From assembly GCA_035063885.1 (NCBI GenBank), contig JAPSFM010000038.1, positions 1 to 39,524 of the forward strand: a stretch of DNA of 39,524 nucleotides, written 5' to 3'. The notes beneath the pieces are model-generated. The model made no database searches. It saw only the letters and a program-made list of their open reading frames with translations, and was not told the origin of the DNA. Of this stretch, positions 1 to 8,004 are shown piece by piece. Made by a program: the position numbers and the translations under genes. Position 1 is the first letter of the stretch; every line of letters starts with the position of its first letter. The stretch is from CAADGY01 sp900696665. GTDB taxonomy: Bacteria; Acidobacteriota; Terriglobia; Bryobacterales; Bryobacteraceae.

Positions 1-78
1 GAATCGGAACACGGAAGGTGAGCCCGGCCTCCGGCGTGTTAAATTTAAGGATTCGGCTGGTTCTCCCGCATTTTCTAA

Positions 79-885
79 ATGGATAATGATCCGAGTTCGA
101 CTCCAGGCGCAAAATTCCAGCGCCTGGTGGATATCATGGCGCAACTTCGTTCCCCCGGCGGCTGTCCCTGGGATCGCGAGCAGAATTTCGACACCATCAA
201 ACCTTATCTGCTCGAGGAGACCTACGAGGTGCTGGATGCCATCGATGCCCGCGACTGGCACAATCTCGCCGACGAGTTGGGCGACCTGATGCTGCAAGCC
301 GTCTTTTTTGCGCAGATGGCAGCCGAGCAGGGATCCTTCCGCATTGAAGACTCGCTGGATGCCATCAACGAAAAGCTTATTCGCCGCCATCCGCACGTTT
401 TCGGTGACCGAACGGCACAAACCGCCGGTGAGGTGATACGGCAGTGGGAGGAAATCAAGGCGGATGAACGCGAAAAGCAAGGGAAGCGTGTGGAAGGCTT
501 GCTGTCCTCTGTTCCCCGGTCGCTGCCCGCGCTGGAGGAAGCGCAGAAAATCGCCGAAAAGGCGGCCCGCGTTGGGTTCGACTGGTCCACACCGGAGCAG
601 GTGATCGGCAAGCTCCACGAAGAACTGGAGGAGCTCAGCCAAGCCAGACAAAGCGAATCGCACGAGCAACTGAAGGAAGAGCTTGGAGACATCCTGTTTG
701 TCGTTGTGAATATCGCCCGGTTTTTCCACGTGAATGCCGAACAGGCGCTGCGGAAAACAAATGCGAAATTCCGCCGCCGCTTCGGCTACCTGGAACAGAA
801 GCTATCCGAAACCGGCACCTCCGCGGAGGAAGCTTCGCTCGATCAAATGGAGGAGCTTTGGCAACAAGCCAAGCGGCAGGAATGA
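79..885 (+). CDS. mazG: Nucleoside triphosphate pyrophosphohydrolase MazG
   Basis: This 268-residue protein matches the usual MazG length of about 260-270. MazG hydrolyses (d)NTPs to the monophosphate and pyrophosphate, acting as a cytoplasmic house-cleaning enzyme. Two tandem MazG helical domains are visible. The N-terminal one has the opening LRSPGGCPWDREQ, the metal-binding run LLEETYEVLDAID and a DELGDLML helix. The C-terminal one repeats the pattern with LHEELEEL and EELGDILF near residues 175-215. The start at 79 gives the standard N-terminus of the family. It is the first gene of a tightly overlapping six-gene plus-strand series, and its stop overlaps the next start as ATGA. Family assignment is firm; the physiological substrate is not visible from sequence. 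Confidence 0.93.
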   Translation: MDNDPSSTPGAKFQRLVDIMAQLRSPGGCPWDREQNFDTIKPYLLEETYEVLDAIDARDWHNLADELGDLMLQAVFFAQMAAEQGSFRIEDSLDAINEKLIRRHPHVFGDRTAQTAGEVIRQWEEIKADEREKQGKRVEGLLSSVPRSLPALEEAQKIAEKAARVGFDWSTPEQVIGKLHEELEELSQARQSESHEQLKEELGDILFVVVNIARFFHVNAEQALRKTNAKFRRRFGYLEQKLSETGTSAEEASLDQMEELWQQAKRQE

Positions 886-1610
886 CGGAAATACGCGAAC
901 TTACCTCAAATGAGGAATTTATTGACGCGGTGCGGCTTCAGAAGGAGATCTGGGGATTTGACGAAGTCGATCTTCTACCCGTCCGTTTGTTCGTAGTGGC
1001 AAGCAAAATCGGCGGGCAGGTGTTGGGCGCATTCGACAACTCGCGGATGATCGGGTTTTGTTTGTCGATCCCGGGAGTGAAACCGGATGGCAGGAGTTAT
1101 CTGCATAGCCATATGCTCGGTGTCCGGCCCGAGTACCGCAACAGCGGCCTTGGGCGCACGCTCAAACTGCGGCAGCGGCAGGATGCGCTCGCGCGTGGTA
1201 TCCGCCTGATCGAATGGACCTTCGATCCGCTGGAACTCAAAAACGCTCACTTCAACCTGGAACGGCTCGGCGCAATCGTGCGGCGCTATGTGTTGAACCA
1301 ATACGGATCGACGTCGAGCCCGCTGCACGGCGGATTGCCCACCGACCGTTGCGTGGCTGAGTGGTGGCTGGCACACCCGCGCGTTCAGGCGATCATCGAT
1401 GGGCGCGCGCCCGATCCGGCGCCGGTGGAGGCGACCGTATCGGTGCCGTGCGAGATCGCCCGTTTGAGAACCGAAGATCCAAAACGGGCCCGAGCCATCC
1501 AGGAAGCGATGAGCAACCAGTTTCTCGAATATTTCAGCAAGGGCCTGGCGGTGATCGGGTTTGGACGATCCGAAGAGGCCGGTACATACCTGTTAGGTCC
1601 ATGGGCTTGA
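882..1610 (+). CDS. GNAT-family N-acyltransferase (COG3375-like)
   Basis: A 242-residue GNAT-fold acyltransferase of the predicted-acetyltransferase type often paired with MenC-like enolases. The acyl-CoA binding motif A is visible as GVRPEYRNSGLGRTLK around residues 75-95, followed by the EWTFDPL and NAHFNLERLGA segments typical of this subfamily. I chose the ATG at 882 because it overlaps the mazG stop as ATGA; a TTG at 858 would add eight residues inside mazG. The gene ends 10 bases inside the next gene, an N-acylamino acid racemase/OSBS homologue. In Geobacillus a GNAT succinyltransferase works with such a racemase to invert D-amino acids, so N-succinylation of an amino acid is a reasonable but unproven role. 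Confidence 0.84.
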   Translation: MTEIRELTSNEEFIDAVRLQKEIWGFDEVDLLPVRLFVVASKIGGQVLGAFDNSRMIGFCLSIPGVKPDGRSYLHSHMLGVRPEYRNSGLGRTLKLRQRQDALARGIRLIEWTFDPLELKNAHFNLERLGAIVRRYVLNQYGSTSSPLHGGLPTDRCVAEWWLAHPRVQAIIDGRAPDPAPVEATVSVPCEIARLRTEDPKRARAIQEAMSNQFLEYFSKGLAVIGFGRSEEAGTYLLGPWA

Positions 1611-2716
1611 AAATAGAAAAAATCACACTACGGCAGATCCGGATGCCGCTGGTTCACTTCTTTGAAACCAGTTTTGGCCGCACGACCGAGCGCCACATCA
1701 TTCTGGTGGAAGTTGCCGCTGATGGCATTTCAGGATGGGGTGAGGTCACCGCGGGCGAAAACCCCTTCTATAACGAAGAGTGGACGGAGGCGGCGTGGAT
1801 CATTCTGCGGGATTACGTTGCGCCACGCGTTGCAGGCCGCAAATTAGCCGGTCCGGAAGAGGTTGCGCCCCTCTCCCAACACATCCGTGGCCACCGGATG
1901 GCGCGAGGCGGATTGGAAACGGCCGTTTGGGATCTGGCTGCGCGTCGCAATGGTGTTCCGCTCTGGAGTGAAATTGGCGGCGGCGATCATAAAGAGATCG
2001 CCTGTGGTGTCTCCATCGGTATTCAGGATTCCGTCGCGCAACTGCTCGAGAAAATCGAAACAGAACTGGCAGCCGGATATCAGCGCATCAAAATCAAAAT
2101 CAAGCCCGGTTGGGACGTCGATGTCATTCGCGAAGTACGGCGCCGGTTTCCTTCGATTCGTTTGATGGCGGATGCCAATTCCGCATACACCCTTGCGGAT
2201 TCCGATCGTCTCCGGCAGCTTGATGAGTTCTACCTGATGATGATCGAACAGCCGTTGAGCGACGATGACATCATCGATCACGCGGTTCTGCAATCGCGCC
2301 TGGAAACCCCGATCTGCCTGGATGAGTGTATCCGCTCCGCGCGTCATGCCGAACAGGCCATCCGTCTCAAAGCCTGCCGGATCATCAATATCAAGCTGGG
2401 GCGTGTGGGTGGTTTTCTCGAAGCCCGCCGGGTGCATGATCTGGCCGCGCACGCCGGTATTCCCGTCTGGTGCGGGGGAATGCTGGAGTCGGGCATCGGG
2501 CGTGCGCACAACATTGCGCTCTCCACCTTGCCCAATTTCACACTTCCAGGCGATGTATCAGCGAGCAAGCGTTACTGGGCGCAGGACATCATCGATCCGC
2601 CCGTGGAAGTCACGCCGCGAGGAACGATTGTGGTGAGCAGGGATCCGGGATTGGGATACGGCATCGATCGGGATTATATCGGGCGTCTTCTGGTACGCGA
2701 GGAAACCGTAAGTTGA
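1601..2716 (+). CDS. Enolase-superfamily N-acylamino acid racemase / o-succinylbenzoate synthase
   Basis: A 371-residue member of the muconate-lactonizing-enzyme subgroup, closest in feel to the NSAR/OSBS (MenC type 2) family. The catalytic set is complete: the K164-I-K166 motif, metal ligands D191, E216 and D241, and the second base K265 in NIKLGRVGG. The spacing of about 25 residues is canonical. The conserved WCGGMLESGIGRAHN stretch near the C-terminus is typical of this family. Members can make o-succinylbenzoate for menaquinone, racemise N-succinylamino acids, or do both. No other men gene is present here, while a GNAT acyltransferase overlaps it upstream, which favours the racemase role (inference). 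The ATG at 1601 gives the normal family N-terminus; a longer frame open to 1361 lies inside the GNAT gene and is rejected. Confidence 0.87.
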   Translation: MGLKIEKITLRQIRMPLVHFFETSFGRTTERHIILVEVAADGISGWGEVTAGENPFYNEEWTEAAWIILRDYVAPRVAGRKLAGPEEVAPLSQHIRGHRMARGGLETAVWDLAARRNGVPLWSEIGGGDHKEIACGVSIGIQDSVAQLLEKIETELAAGYQRIKIKIKPGWDVDVIREVRRRFPSIRLMADANSAYTLADSDRLRQLDEFYLMMIEQPLSDDDIIDHAVLQSRLETPICLDECIRSARHAEQAIRLKACRIINIKLGRVGGFLEARRVHDLAAHAGIPVWCGGMLESGIGRAHNIALSTLPNFTLPGDVSASKRYWAQDIIDPPVEVTPRGTIVVSRDPGLGYGIDRDYIGRLLVREETVS

Positions 2717-3657
2717 GTGGCGGGGTGAAGCGCCGCCGCCCTTCCTCGTTTCGCCTGTATGCACTCATCTCGCTGATGATTCTGCTGTGGTCCCTGAACT
2801 TCACCATCGGCAAGATAGCGCTGCGCGAGATCGAGCCGCTATTGCTGAGCGCATTGCGGACCGCATTGGCCGCTCTGTTTATCCTGCCAGTTTACTTGTG
2901 GAAAGTGCACACGGAGAAGCGCCGCCTCGAGGCGGAAGGGCCCGAGTGCCTGCCGCGCGTCCGCCAGCCCTGGGACCGGAACGAGCTGCGCCTGCTCATC
3001 CTGCTGGGTGTTTTCGGCGTAGCCTTGAACCAGGTGTTCTTTGTCTTGGGATTGGGTAACACCAGTGTCGCGCATGCATCCGTACTGATGGGAATGACAC
3101 CCGTGCAGGTGCTTCTTCTGGCCGCCGTGCGGAAACAGGAGCGTATTACGCTGCGGAAACTTCTCGGCATGATTATAGCCATCGGCGGTGTCGCCTGGTT
3201 GAATGCCTCTCCCGGAAAGGGAGCGAATGCGAGCCTTGTTGGCGATGTATGCATGCTTCTGGCATCCTTCGCTTTCGCTGTCTTCACTGTGGCCGGCAAG
3301 AGCGTCACCAAGAGGCATGACAGCATTACGGTGAATACGTTCGCCTACGTTTGCGGCGCCATTCTGCTGCTGCCGCTGATTATCTGGCGCGGCGCCGGCT
3401 TCGATTTCAGTGCTGTCAGCGGCAGCGCGTGGGTAAGCCTGTTCTACATGGCGGCGTTTCCCTCCGTGCTCTGCTACCTGATCTTTTATTACGCGCTGAC
3501 TTTCATTGCTGCCTCGCGCCTCTCGGCGTTCTCCTATGTGCAGCCGTTTCTCGCCATGCTGCTGGCGTTTCCGTTGTTAGGGGAGCCCATCACCAGTTCG
3601 GCCATTTCCGGTGGCGCCCTGGTGCTGGCAGGCGTTTACCTCACGGAGCGGGGCTGA
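2713..3657 (+). CDS. EamA/DMT-superfamily transporter
   Basis: About 314 residues with roughly ten hydrophobic segments arranged as two EamA repeats, the layout of drug/metabolite transporters that export or import small metabolites across the inner membrane. The first helix begins LYALISLMILLWSLNFTIGK, and the second repeat contains LLASFAFAVFTVAGKSV. The start is uncertain. A TTG at 2713 overlaps the racemase stop (TTGA), and a GTG lies at 2725. Either gives the usual length, whereas the longer open frame from 2470 lies inside the preceding gene. The tight coupling to the GNAT and racemase genes suggests a substrate linked to them, such as an amino acid or acylated derivative, but the substrate cannot be read from sequence. 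It is a distant paralogue of the EamA gene at 20482. Confidence 0.85.
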   Translation: MSGGVKRRRPSSFRLYALISLMILLWSLNFTIGKIALREIEPLLLSALRTALAALFILPVYLWKVHTEKRRLEAEGPECLPRVRQPWDRNELRLLILLGVFGVALNQVFFVLGLGNTSVAHASVLMGMTPVQVLLLAAVRKQERITLRKLLGMIIAIGGVAWLNASPGKGANASLVGDVCMLLASFAFAVFTVAGKSVTKRHDSITVNTFAYVCGAILLLPLIIWRGAGFDFSAVSGSAWVSLFYMAAFPSVLCYLIFYYALTFIAASRLSAFSYVQPFLAMLLAFPLLGEPITSSAISGGALVLAGVYLTERG

Positions 3658-4958
3658 TGCTTTCCGACTTCTCGCGCCTGCTGCGGGACAACCGGAACTA
3701 CCGCTACATGTGGATGGGCCAGTTGGTGACGGAGATCGGCGACCATTTCAACAACATTGCCGTGTTCAGTCTGGCCATCGAAAGTACCGGCTCCGGACTC
3801 GTGGTTACGGCAGTGATGCTGGCTCGCGCGGCGGCTGTTATCCTGGCCGGACCACTCGCCGGTGTCGTGCTGGACCGGCTGGACCGCCGCAAGGTAATGA
3901 TCGCCAGCGACCTGATGCGCGGCGTCGTCGCTCTCGGCTTTATTTTGACGGTGGACCGCGGGCACACTTCGATGCTGTACGTTTTCAGTGCCCTCCTGAT
4001 GTTCGCCTCGCCATTCTTCACCAGCGGCCGTGCCTCCATCCTTCCCACCATCGCCACGAAGCAGGAGTTGCATACCGCCAACTCGCTGACCCAAACCACC
4101 CAATGGACGACACTCACTATCGGAACCATGTTGGGTGGAACCACAGTCATGCAGTTTGGCTACGCATGGGCCTTCGTCTTTAACTCGGCATCTTTCCTGT
4201 TTTCCGCCTGGGCTATTTCGCGAATAGGAGGCGGAGCCCTTTTTCAAGCGAAGCGTAAGGCACTGACAGAAAGCGAAGTGGTGCGGCCCTGGCACGAATA
4301 TACGGAGGGGCTTCGCTATATGCGGGGGTTTCCGCTGATCATGGGCATCGCACTGATCGGTGTGGGGTGGGCCACGGGGGGTGGCGCGGCGCAAATCCTG
4401 TTTACACTGTTCGGAGAAGTGGTTTTCAAGCGCGGCGCGGCCGGTATCGGCATTATCTGGGGCTGCGCGGGAGTGGGCTTGCTGGTAGGCGGAACTTTGG
4501 GCCATTGGCTCGGCAAGCGGATCGGGTTTCAGGCGTACAAGATCACGATCAGTATCTGTTACGTCGTGCATGGCGGAGCATATGTCGTCTTCAGCCAGAT
4601 GCAGGAATTCTGGCTGGCCCTGGTGTTCATTGGCGTTTCGCGCGCCGCGGTGGCGGTCAGCTCCGTCCTCAACTACACTCAATTGCTCCGGCATGTTTCC
4701 GACGAATACCGCGGGCGTGTTTTCTCTACGATGGAGTCGATGACGTGGGCTACCATGATGCTTTCGATGATGGGTGCGGGCGTGGCATCGCAGGCGTGGG
4801 GACCTCGAACAATTGGAGCATGGAGCGGGGCGCTGAGCTCCATGACTGCCATCTTCTGGGCTTGGGCCAATTGGAGCGGGCGGCTGCCGCAACCTCCGGA
4901 AGAAGGCGCCGCGCCCGAAGAAGTGGAAGTTCATGGTGACCCGAGATGGACATCCTGA
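3657..4958 (+). CDS. MFS transporter (MFS_3 / EntS-like)
   Basis: A 433-residue, 12-helix major facilitator protein of the MFS_3 group, which includes enterobactin and macrolide exporters. The loop between helices 2 and 3 carries GPLAGVVLDRLDRRKVM, the family signature. A second amphipathic LFTLFGEVVF segment and the QLLRHVSDEYRGRVFS loop follow in the C-terminal half. The start ATG at 3657 shares one base with the stop of the EamA gene (TGATG), so an upstream extension to 3351 is a shadow. It is the second transporter in a row in this operon and probably exports a product, but no substrate can be assigned. Confidence 0.88.
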   Translation: MLSDFSRLLRDNRNYRYMWMGQLVTEIGDHFNNIAVFSLAIESTGSGLVVTAVMLARAAAVILAGPLAGVVLDRLDRRKVMIASDLMRGVVALGFILTVDRGHTSMLYVFSALLMFASPFFTSGRASILPTIATKQELHTANSLTQTTQWTTLTIGTMLGGTTVMQFGYAWAFVFNSASFLFSAWAISRIGGGALFQAKRKALTESEVVRPWHEYTEGLRYMRGFPLIMGIALIGVGWATGGGAAQILFTLFGEVVFKRGAAGIGIIWGCAGVGLLVGGTLGHWLGKRIGFQAYKITISICYVVHGGAYVVFSQMQEFWLALVFIGVSRAAVAVSSVLNYTQLLRHVSDEYRGRVFSTMESMTWATMMLSMMGAGVASQAWGPRTIGAWSGALSSMTAIFWAWANWSGRLPQPPEEGAAPEEVEVHGDPRWTS

Positions 4959-5677
4959 TGAACCCCCTGCAGGATAAGTCCGTACTGGTAACGGGAGCCG
5001 CCAAACGTATAGGCCGGAGCATCGCTCTGCGGCTGGCTAGCGAAGGCGCCCGCGTACTCATTCATTATCACCGCTCGGAAGCGGAAGCACGCCAGACAGC
5101 CCGGGAATGCGGCGGAGCGCCACTGTTCCGGGCAAACCTCGAGAGTGTGCCCGAAATCATCCGCCTGTTCGAACAGATTGAGGCTTCCGGTGAGCCGCTT
5201 TACGGATTGGTAAACAACGCAGCCCGATTCACGCGCTTTGATCCGACGGAGATTACCGAAGCAGATTGGGATTTCATACATTCCGTGAATTTGAAGGCTG
5301 CGTTTTTCTGCTGCCAGCAGGCTGCGCGCCTGATGCGGATGAACGGCGGCGGCCGCATCGTGAACATCAGCTCGCTGGGAGGACTGCGCCCCTGGGCCGA
5401 ACACGCCCACTACTGCGCGTCGAAGGCGGGTCTGATTATGCTGACCAAGGCGCTGGCCAAAGCGTTCGCTCCCGCCATCACAGTGAACTCCGTTGCTCCC
5501 GGCGTGATCCCGTTTAATGATCTGAACAGCGAGGCCGGAACAATGGTGCGAAACACCCCGGCGAAACGCCCGGGCACACCCGAAGAAGTCGCCGATGCCG
5601 TCGTTTATTTTCTTCGCGCGAGTAATTTCATTACCGGCCAGGTGCTCGCCGTGGATGGCGGATTGAACTTACGATAG
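4958..5677 (+). CDS. SDR-family NAD(P)-dependent oxidoreductase
   Basis: A classical short-chain dehydrogenase/reductase of 239 residues. It has the cofactor motif TGAAKRIG near the N-terminus, the NNAA motif, the catalytic Ser in NISSLGG, and the YxxxK pair as YCASK. The C-terminus has GQVLAVDGG, usual for the classical group. The glycine-rich motif with KRIG resembles pteridine-reductase-like SDRs, and an R/K after the Gly favours NADPH (inference). I chose the ATG at 4958 because it overlaps the MFS stop as TGATG and gives a normal SDR N-terminus; an in-frame ATG at 4946 would add four residues. It is the last gene of the overlapping series and ends ten bases before the 3' end of a convergent tRNA-Leu. 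Confidence 0.86.
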   Translation: MNPLQDKSVLVTGAAKRIGRSIALRLASEGARVLIHYHRSEAEARQTARECGGAPLFRANLESVPEIIRLFEQIEASGEPLYGLVNNAARFTRFDPTEITEADWDFIHSVNLKAAFFCCQQAARLMRMNGGGRIVNISSLGGLRPWAEHAHYCASKAGLIMLTKALAKAFAPAITVNSVAPGVIPFNDLNSEAGTMVRNTPAKRPGTPEEVADAVVYFLRASNFITGQVLAVDGGLNLR

Positions 5678-5687
5678 CGGGGTAATT

Positions 5688-5774
5688 TGGTGCGGATGAG
5701 AGGACTTGAACCTCCACTCCCTTGCGAGAACATGGACCTGAACCATGCGCGTCTGCCAGTTCCGCCACATCCGC
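5688..5774 (-). tRNA. tRNA-Leu (CAG anticodon)
   Basis: Read on the minus strand this is an 87-nt class II tRNA. It has a 7-bp acceptor stem GCGGATG/CATCCGC, a CATGG/CCATG anticodon stem with loop TTCAGGT (anticodon CAG at 5738-5740), a long variable arm with the stem CTC/GAG, the GTTCAAGTC T-loop, discriminator A and an encoded CCA. It reads CUG leucine codons, the main leucine codon expected in a GC-rich genome. It lies convergent to the end of the SDR operon. Confidence 0.96.
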
Positions 5775-5794
5775 ACGTGTGAGCCTGCAATTCG

Positions 5795-5823
5795 ATTTTC
5801 CTGTACTTTTACCCACGTGTCAA
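5795..5823 (-). promoter_or_regulatory. Putative sigma-70 promoter for tRNA-Leu
   Basis: On the minus strand there is a perfect -35 TTGACA (5818-5823), a 17-nt spacer and a -10-like GAAAAT (5795-5800, four of six consensus bases). A start about seven bases on would give a leader of roughly 14 nt before the mature tRNA 5' end at 5774. The -35 and spacing are strong and the -10 is weak. Confidence 0.5.
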
Positions 5824-5856
5824 ACTCTCACTCTACGCTAGGAAAGGGAGGAAATG

Positions 5857-6714
5857 ATGACCATCGCCATCACCGGAGCTACCGGCCAGCTCGGCCGTCT
5901 CATCGTTAACAAACTCAAGACCAGAGTGCCCGCGGAACATATCATCGTGCTGGTGCGTACGCCCGCCAAGGCGGCGGATCTCGGCGTTACCGTGCGCGAG
6001 GCCGACTACAGTAAGCCGGACACACTCGACCGTGCACTTGCCGGAGTGGATACGCTGCTCCTTATCTCGTCGAATAGCGTTGACGAGCGTGCCGCACAGC
6101 ACCGCAACGTCATCGAAGCCGCGAAGAAGGCCGGTGTCAAGCGGATTGTTTACACCAGCCTTCTTCATGCGGATACTTCGGCCATTACGAGCCTCGCGGT
6201 TTCGCATTCCGCCACCGAGGCGGAACTGAAGGCCTCCGGTATTCCGTTCACCGTCCTACGCAACGGCTGGTACACGGAGAATTACACCGCCTCCATCCCC
6301 GCTGCCCTCGCCAGTGGCGCCTTTCCCGGCAGCGCAGGCAACGGCAGAATCTCATCCGCAGCACGTGCGGACTATGCTGATGCGGCGGTGGCCGTGCTGA
6401 CCGGTGACGGGCACGAGGGTAAGGTCTACGAACTCGCCGGCGACGAAGCTTACACCCTTAACGATTTGGCCGCCGAAGTCTCCCGTCAAACGGGCAAGAA
6501 CATCCCCTATAAGAACCTGCCGGAGGCTGAGTACGCAGCCGCCCTGGCCGGTCTTGGCTTGCCTCAACCCGTTGCCCAGGCATATGCGAGCTTTGATACC
6601 GGCGCATCAAAAGATGCGCTATTTGATGACGGGCGCGAGTTGTCGCGTCTTATCTCGCGGCCTACAACCCCGTTGTCCGTTTCCGTCGCCGATGTTCTTA
6701 AGCAGTTGAATTAA
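5857..6714 (+). CDS. qorB: NAD(P)H:quinone oxidoreductase, QorB/YtfG-like (NmrA family)
   Basis: About 285 residues, the same length as E. coli QorB (YtfG, quinone oxidoreductase 2). Recognisable shared blocks run the whole length: the Rossmann motif ITGATGQLG, LVRTPAKA, the stretch AQHRNVIEAAK, YTSLLHADTS, FTVLRNGWYTENY, EGKVYELAGD and GASKDALFDD. The enzyme reduces quinones with NADPH in the cytoplasm. A good ribosome site (GGGAGG, 5846-5851) precedes two adjacent ATGs at 5854 and 5857; 5857 matches the E. coli N-terminus and gives better spacing. It stands alone between the tRNA and a minus-strand operon. Between it and the next gene (6715-6912) I see nothing identifiable. Confidence 0.86.
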   Translation: MTIAITGATGQLGRLIVNKLKTRVPAEHIIVLVRTPAKAADLGVTVREADYSKPDTLDRALAGVDTLLLISSNSVDERAAQHRNVIEAAKKAGVKRIVYTSLLHADTSAITSLAVSHSATEAELKASGIPFTVLRNGWYTENYTASIPAALASGAFPGSAGNGRISSAARADYADAAVAVLTGDGHEGKVYELAGDEAYTLNDLAAEVSRQTGKNIPYKNLPEAEYAAALAGLGLPQPVAQAYASFDTGASKDALFDDGRELSRLISRPTTPLSVSVADVLKQLN

Positions 6715-6912
6715 GGGAATGCAGCCCGCCCTTCACCGCCCGCTCTCTGGATAGCACCGGCAAAGAGATTCGGGGGGCGCCGGGGGACGCCTCTGCCGCG
6801 CTTTTGACGCCCGAGCGGAAGCGCGGCACCGCTTACGGCGTCCGCCAATCCATGGGCATGACCGGAGCGTTCACCGGACCTGGTCCAGCGCTACGTTCCA
6901 GCCCCCTGGTTC

Positions 6913-8004
6913 TTACACTGCAGGCTTGAGCCCCAACCCCGGGCGGTCCGGAAGAACGAGCTTGCCGTCCCGTACCGTCACCCCTTCATAGGGATCATTA
7001 GCGATCAAGAGGTTGCCGTCGAGATCGGCATAGTCGACCAGCGGCGAAAGGTGGGCGGCGGCGGTAATGGAGATGGAACTCGAAATCATGCACCCAAGCA
7101 TCGTTTTCATGCCGAGCGATTTCGCCATCTGTATCATTTTATGGGCTTCTAGGATGCCACCGGTTTTGTCCAGCTTCACGTTGATGCCGTCGAAACAGCC
7201 GGCTAGCTTGGGCACATCGGAAGGACGAAGCGACGCCTCGTCCGCGATGATGGGAAGCCTCACGCGGCTGCGCACCCACTGCGTCTCTTCGAGCATGTCC
7301 GCCGGCATCGGTTGTTCCACGAATTCGACGCCCTGCTTTTCCAGCCAGTCGATTTTCCGCGCAGCCTCTTCCTTGTTCTTCCAACCCTCGTTGGCGTCCA
7401 CCCGCAACGGCTTGTCCGTGACGCTGCGAACGGCGGCAATCATCTCCTCGTCAGAATCCAACCCTACCTTGATCTTCAGAATGGGATACGGCGCGGCTTC
7501 CCGCACTTTCTGTTTCACAATTTCCGGCTTGTCGATCCCAATCGAGAATGTCGTCACCGGAGCCGCCGCGGGGTCCAGTCCGAAATAGCGATACAGCGGG
7601 ACTCCAAGCTTTTTCCCCACCCAGTCCATCAGGGCGATGTCGATCGCCGCCTTCGCCGCATAGTGGCCGTCGATGCGCCGGAAGACCTCGCCCATCAGCT
7701 TCGAAAATTGCCAGGGATCGGCTGAATCCAGAAGGTCCGCCACCGATGCGACGGCGGCCTGTGCGGTTTCCGCACTCTCGTGGTATCGCACGATCGGCGC
7801 CCCTTCGCCGTATCCGGTCACTCCCTGCCGCGTGAAAGTCACCGCCAACGTGTTCCGGAAGTTGCTGGAGGACATGACCGTGGTCCAAGTGTGCCGGAGT
7901 TTCAATTTCAGAATTTCCGTTCGCAGGCCCGACTGCGCCGCGGCAACGGGCAGAGGAGCCGCTGCCGCCGAACCGACAGCGCGGAGCCACTCGCGTCGAT
8001 TCAT
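6913..8004 (-). CDS. L-Ala-D/L-Glu (dipeptide) epimerase with Tat-like leader
   Basis: A 363-residue enolase-superfamily dipeptide epimerase. Residues visible are the K177-I-K179 motif, metal ligands D203, E230 and D255, the second base K277 in NVKLDKTGG, and the D327-L-D329 motif that binds the substrate amino group in Ala-Glu epimerases. Known members invert L-Ala-D-Glu to L-Ala-L-Glu during murein peptide breakdown. The protein begins MNRREWLRAVGSAAAA, which looks like a twin-arginine leader; characterised homologues are cytoplasmic, so export would be unusual. Its ATG overlaps the stop of the NlpC/P60 gene as ATGA, so the two are translationally coupled, as in the B. subtilis ykfB-ykfC pairing. 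The longer frame to 8292 lies inside that neighbour. Confidence 0.9.
   Translation of the reverse strand: MNRREWLRAVGSAAAAPLPVAAAQSGLRTEILKLKLRHTWTTVMSSSNFRNTLAVTFTRQGVTGYGEGAPIVRYHESAETAQAAVASVADLLDSADPWQFSKLMGEVFRRIDGHYAAKAAIDIALMDWVGKKLGVPLYRYFGLDPAAAPVTTFSIGIDKPEIVKQKVREAAPYPILKIKVGLDSDEEMIAAVRSVTDKPLRVDANEGWKNKEEAARKIDWLEKQGVEFVEQPMPADMLEETQWVRSRVRLPIIADEASLRPSDVPKLAGCFDGINVKLDKTGGILEAHKMIQMAKSLGMKTMLGCMISSSISITAAAHLSPLVDYADLDGNLLIANDPYEGVTVRDGKLVLPDRPGLGLKPAV

Noticed and set aside
3..86. Open frame at the left edge ending in TAA just inside mazG, as a possible tail of an upstream gene.
   Set aside because: Only 27 codons are visible and nothing in them is recognisable, so it cannot be told from chance.
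1361..1600. Long upstream extension of the racemase frame.
   Set aside because: It lies inside the GNAT gene in another frame, and the family N-terminus begins at 1601.
4068..4078. TTGCATACCGC inside the MFS gene as a further operator site.
   Set aside because: It lies in the middle of a coding region and matches only the first eight bases of the motif.
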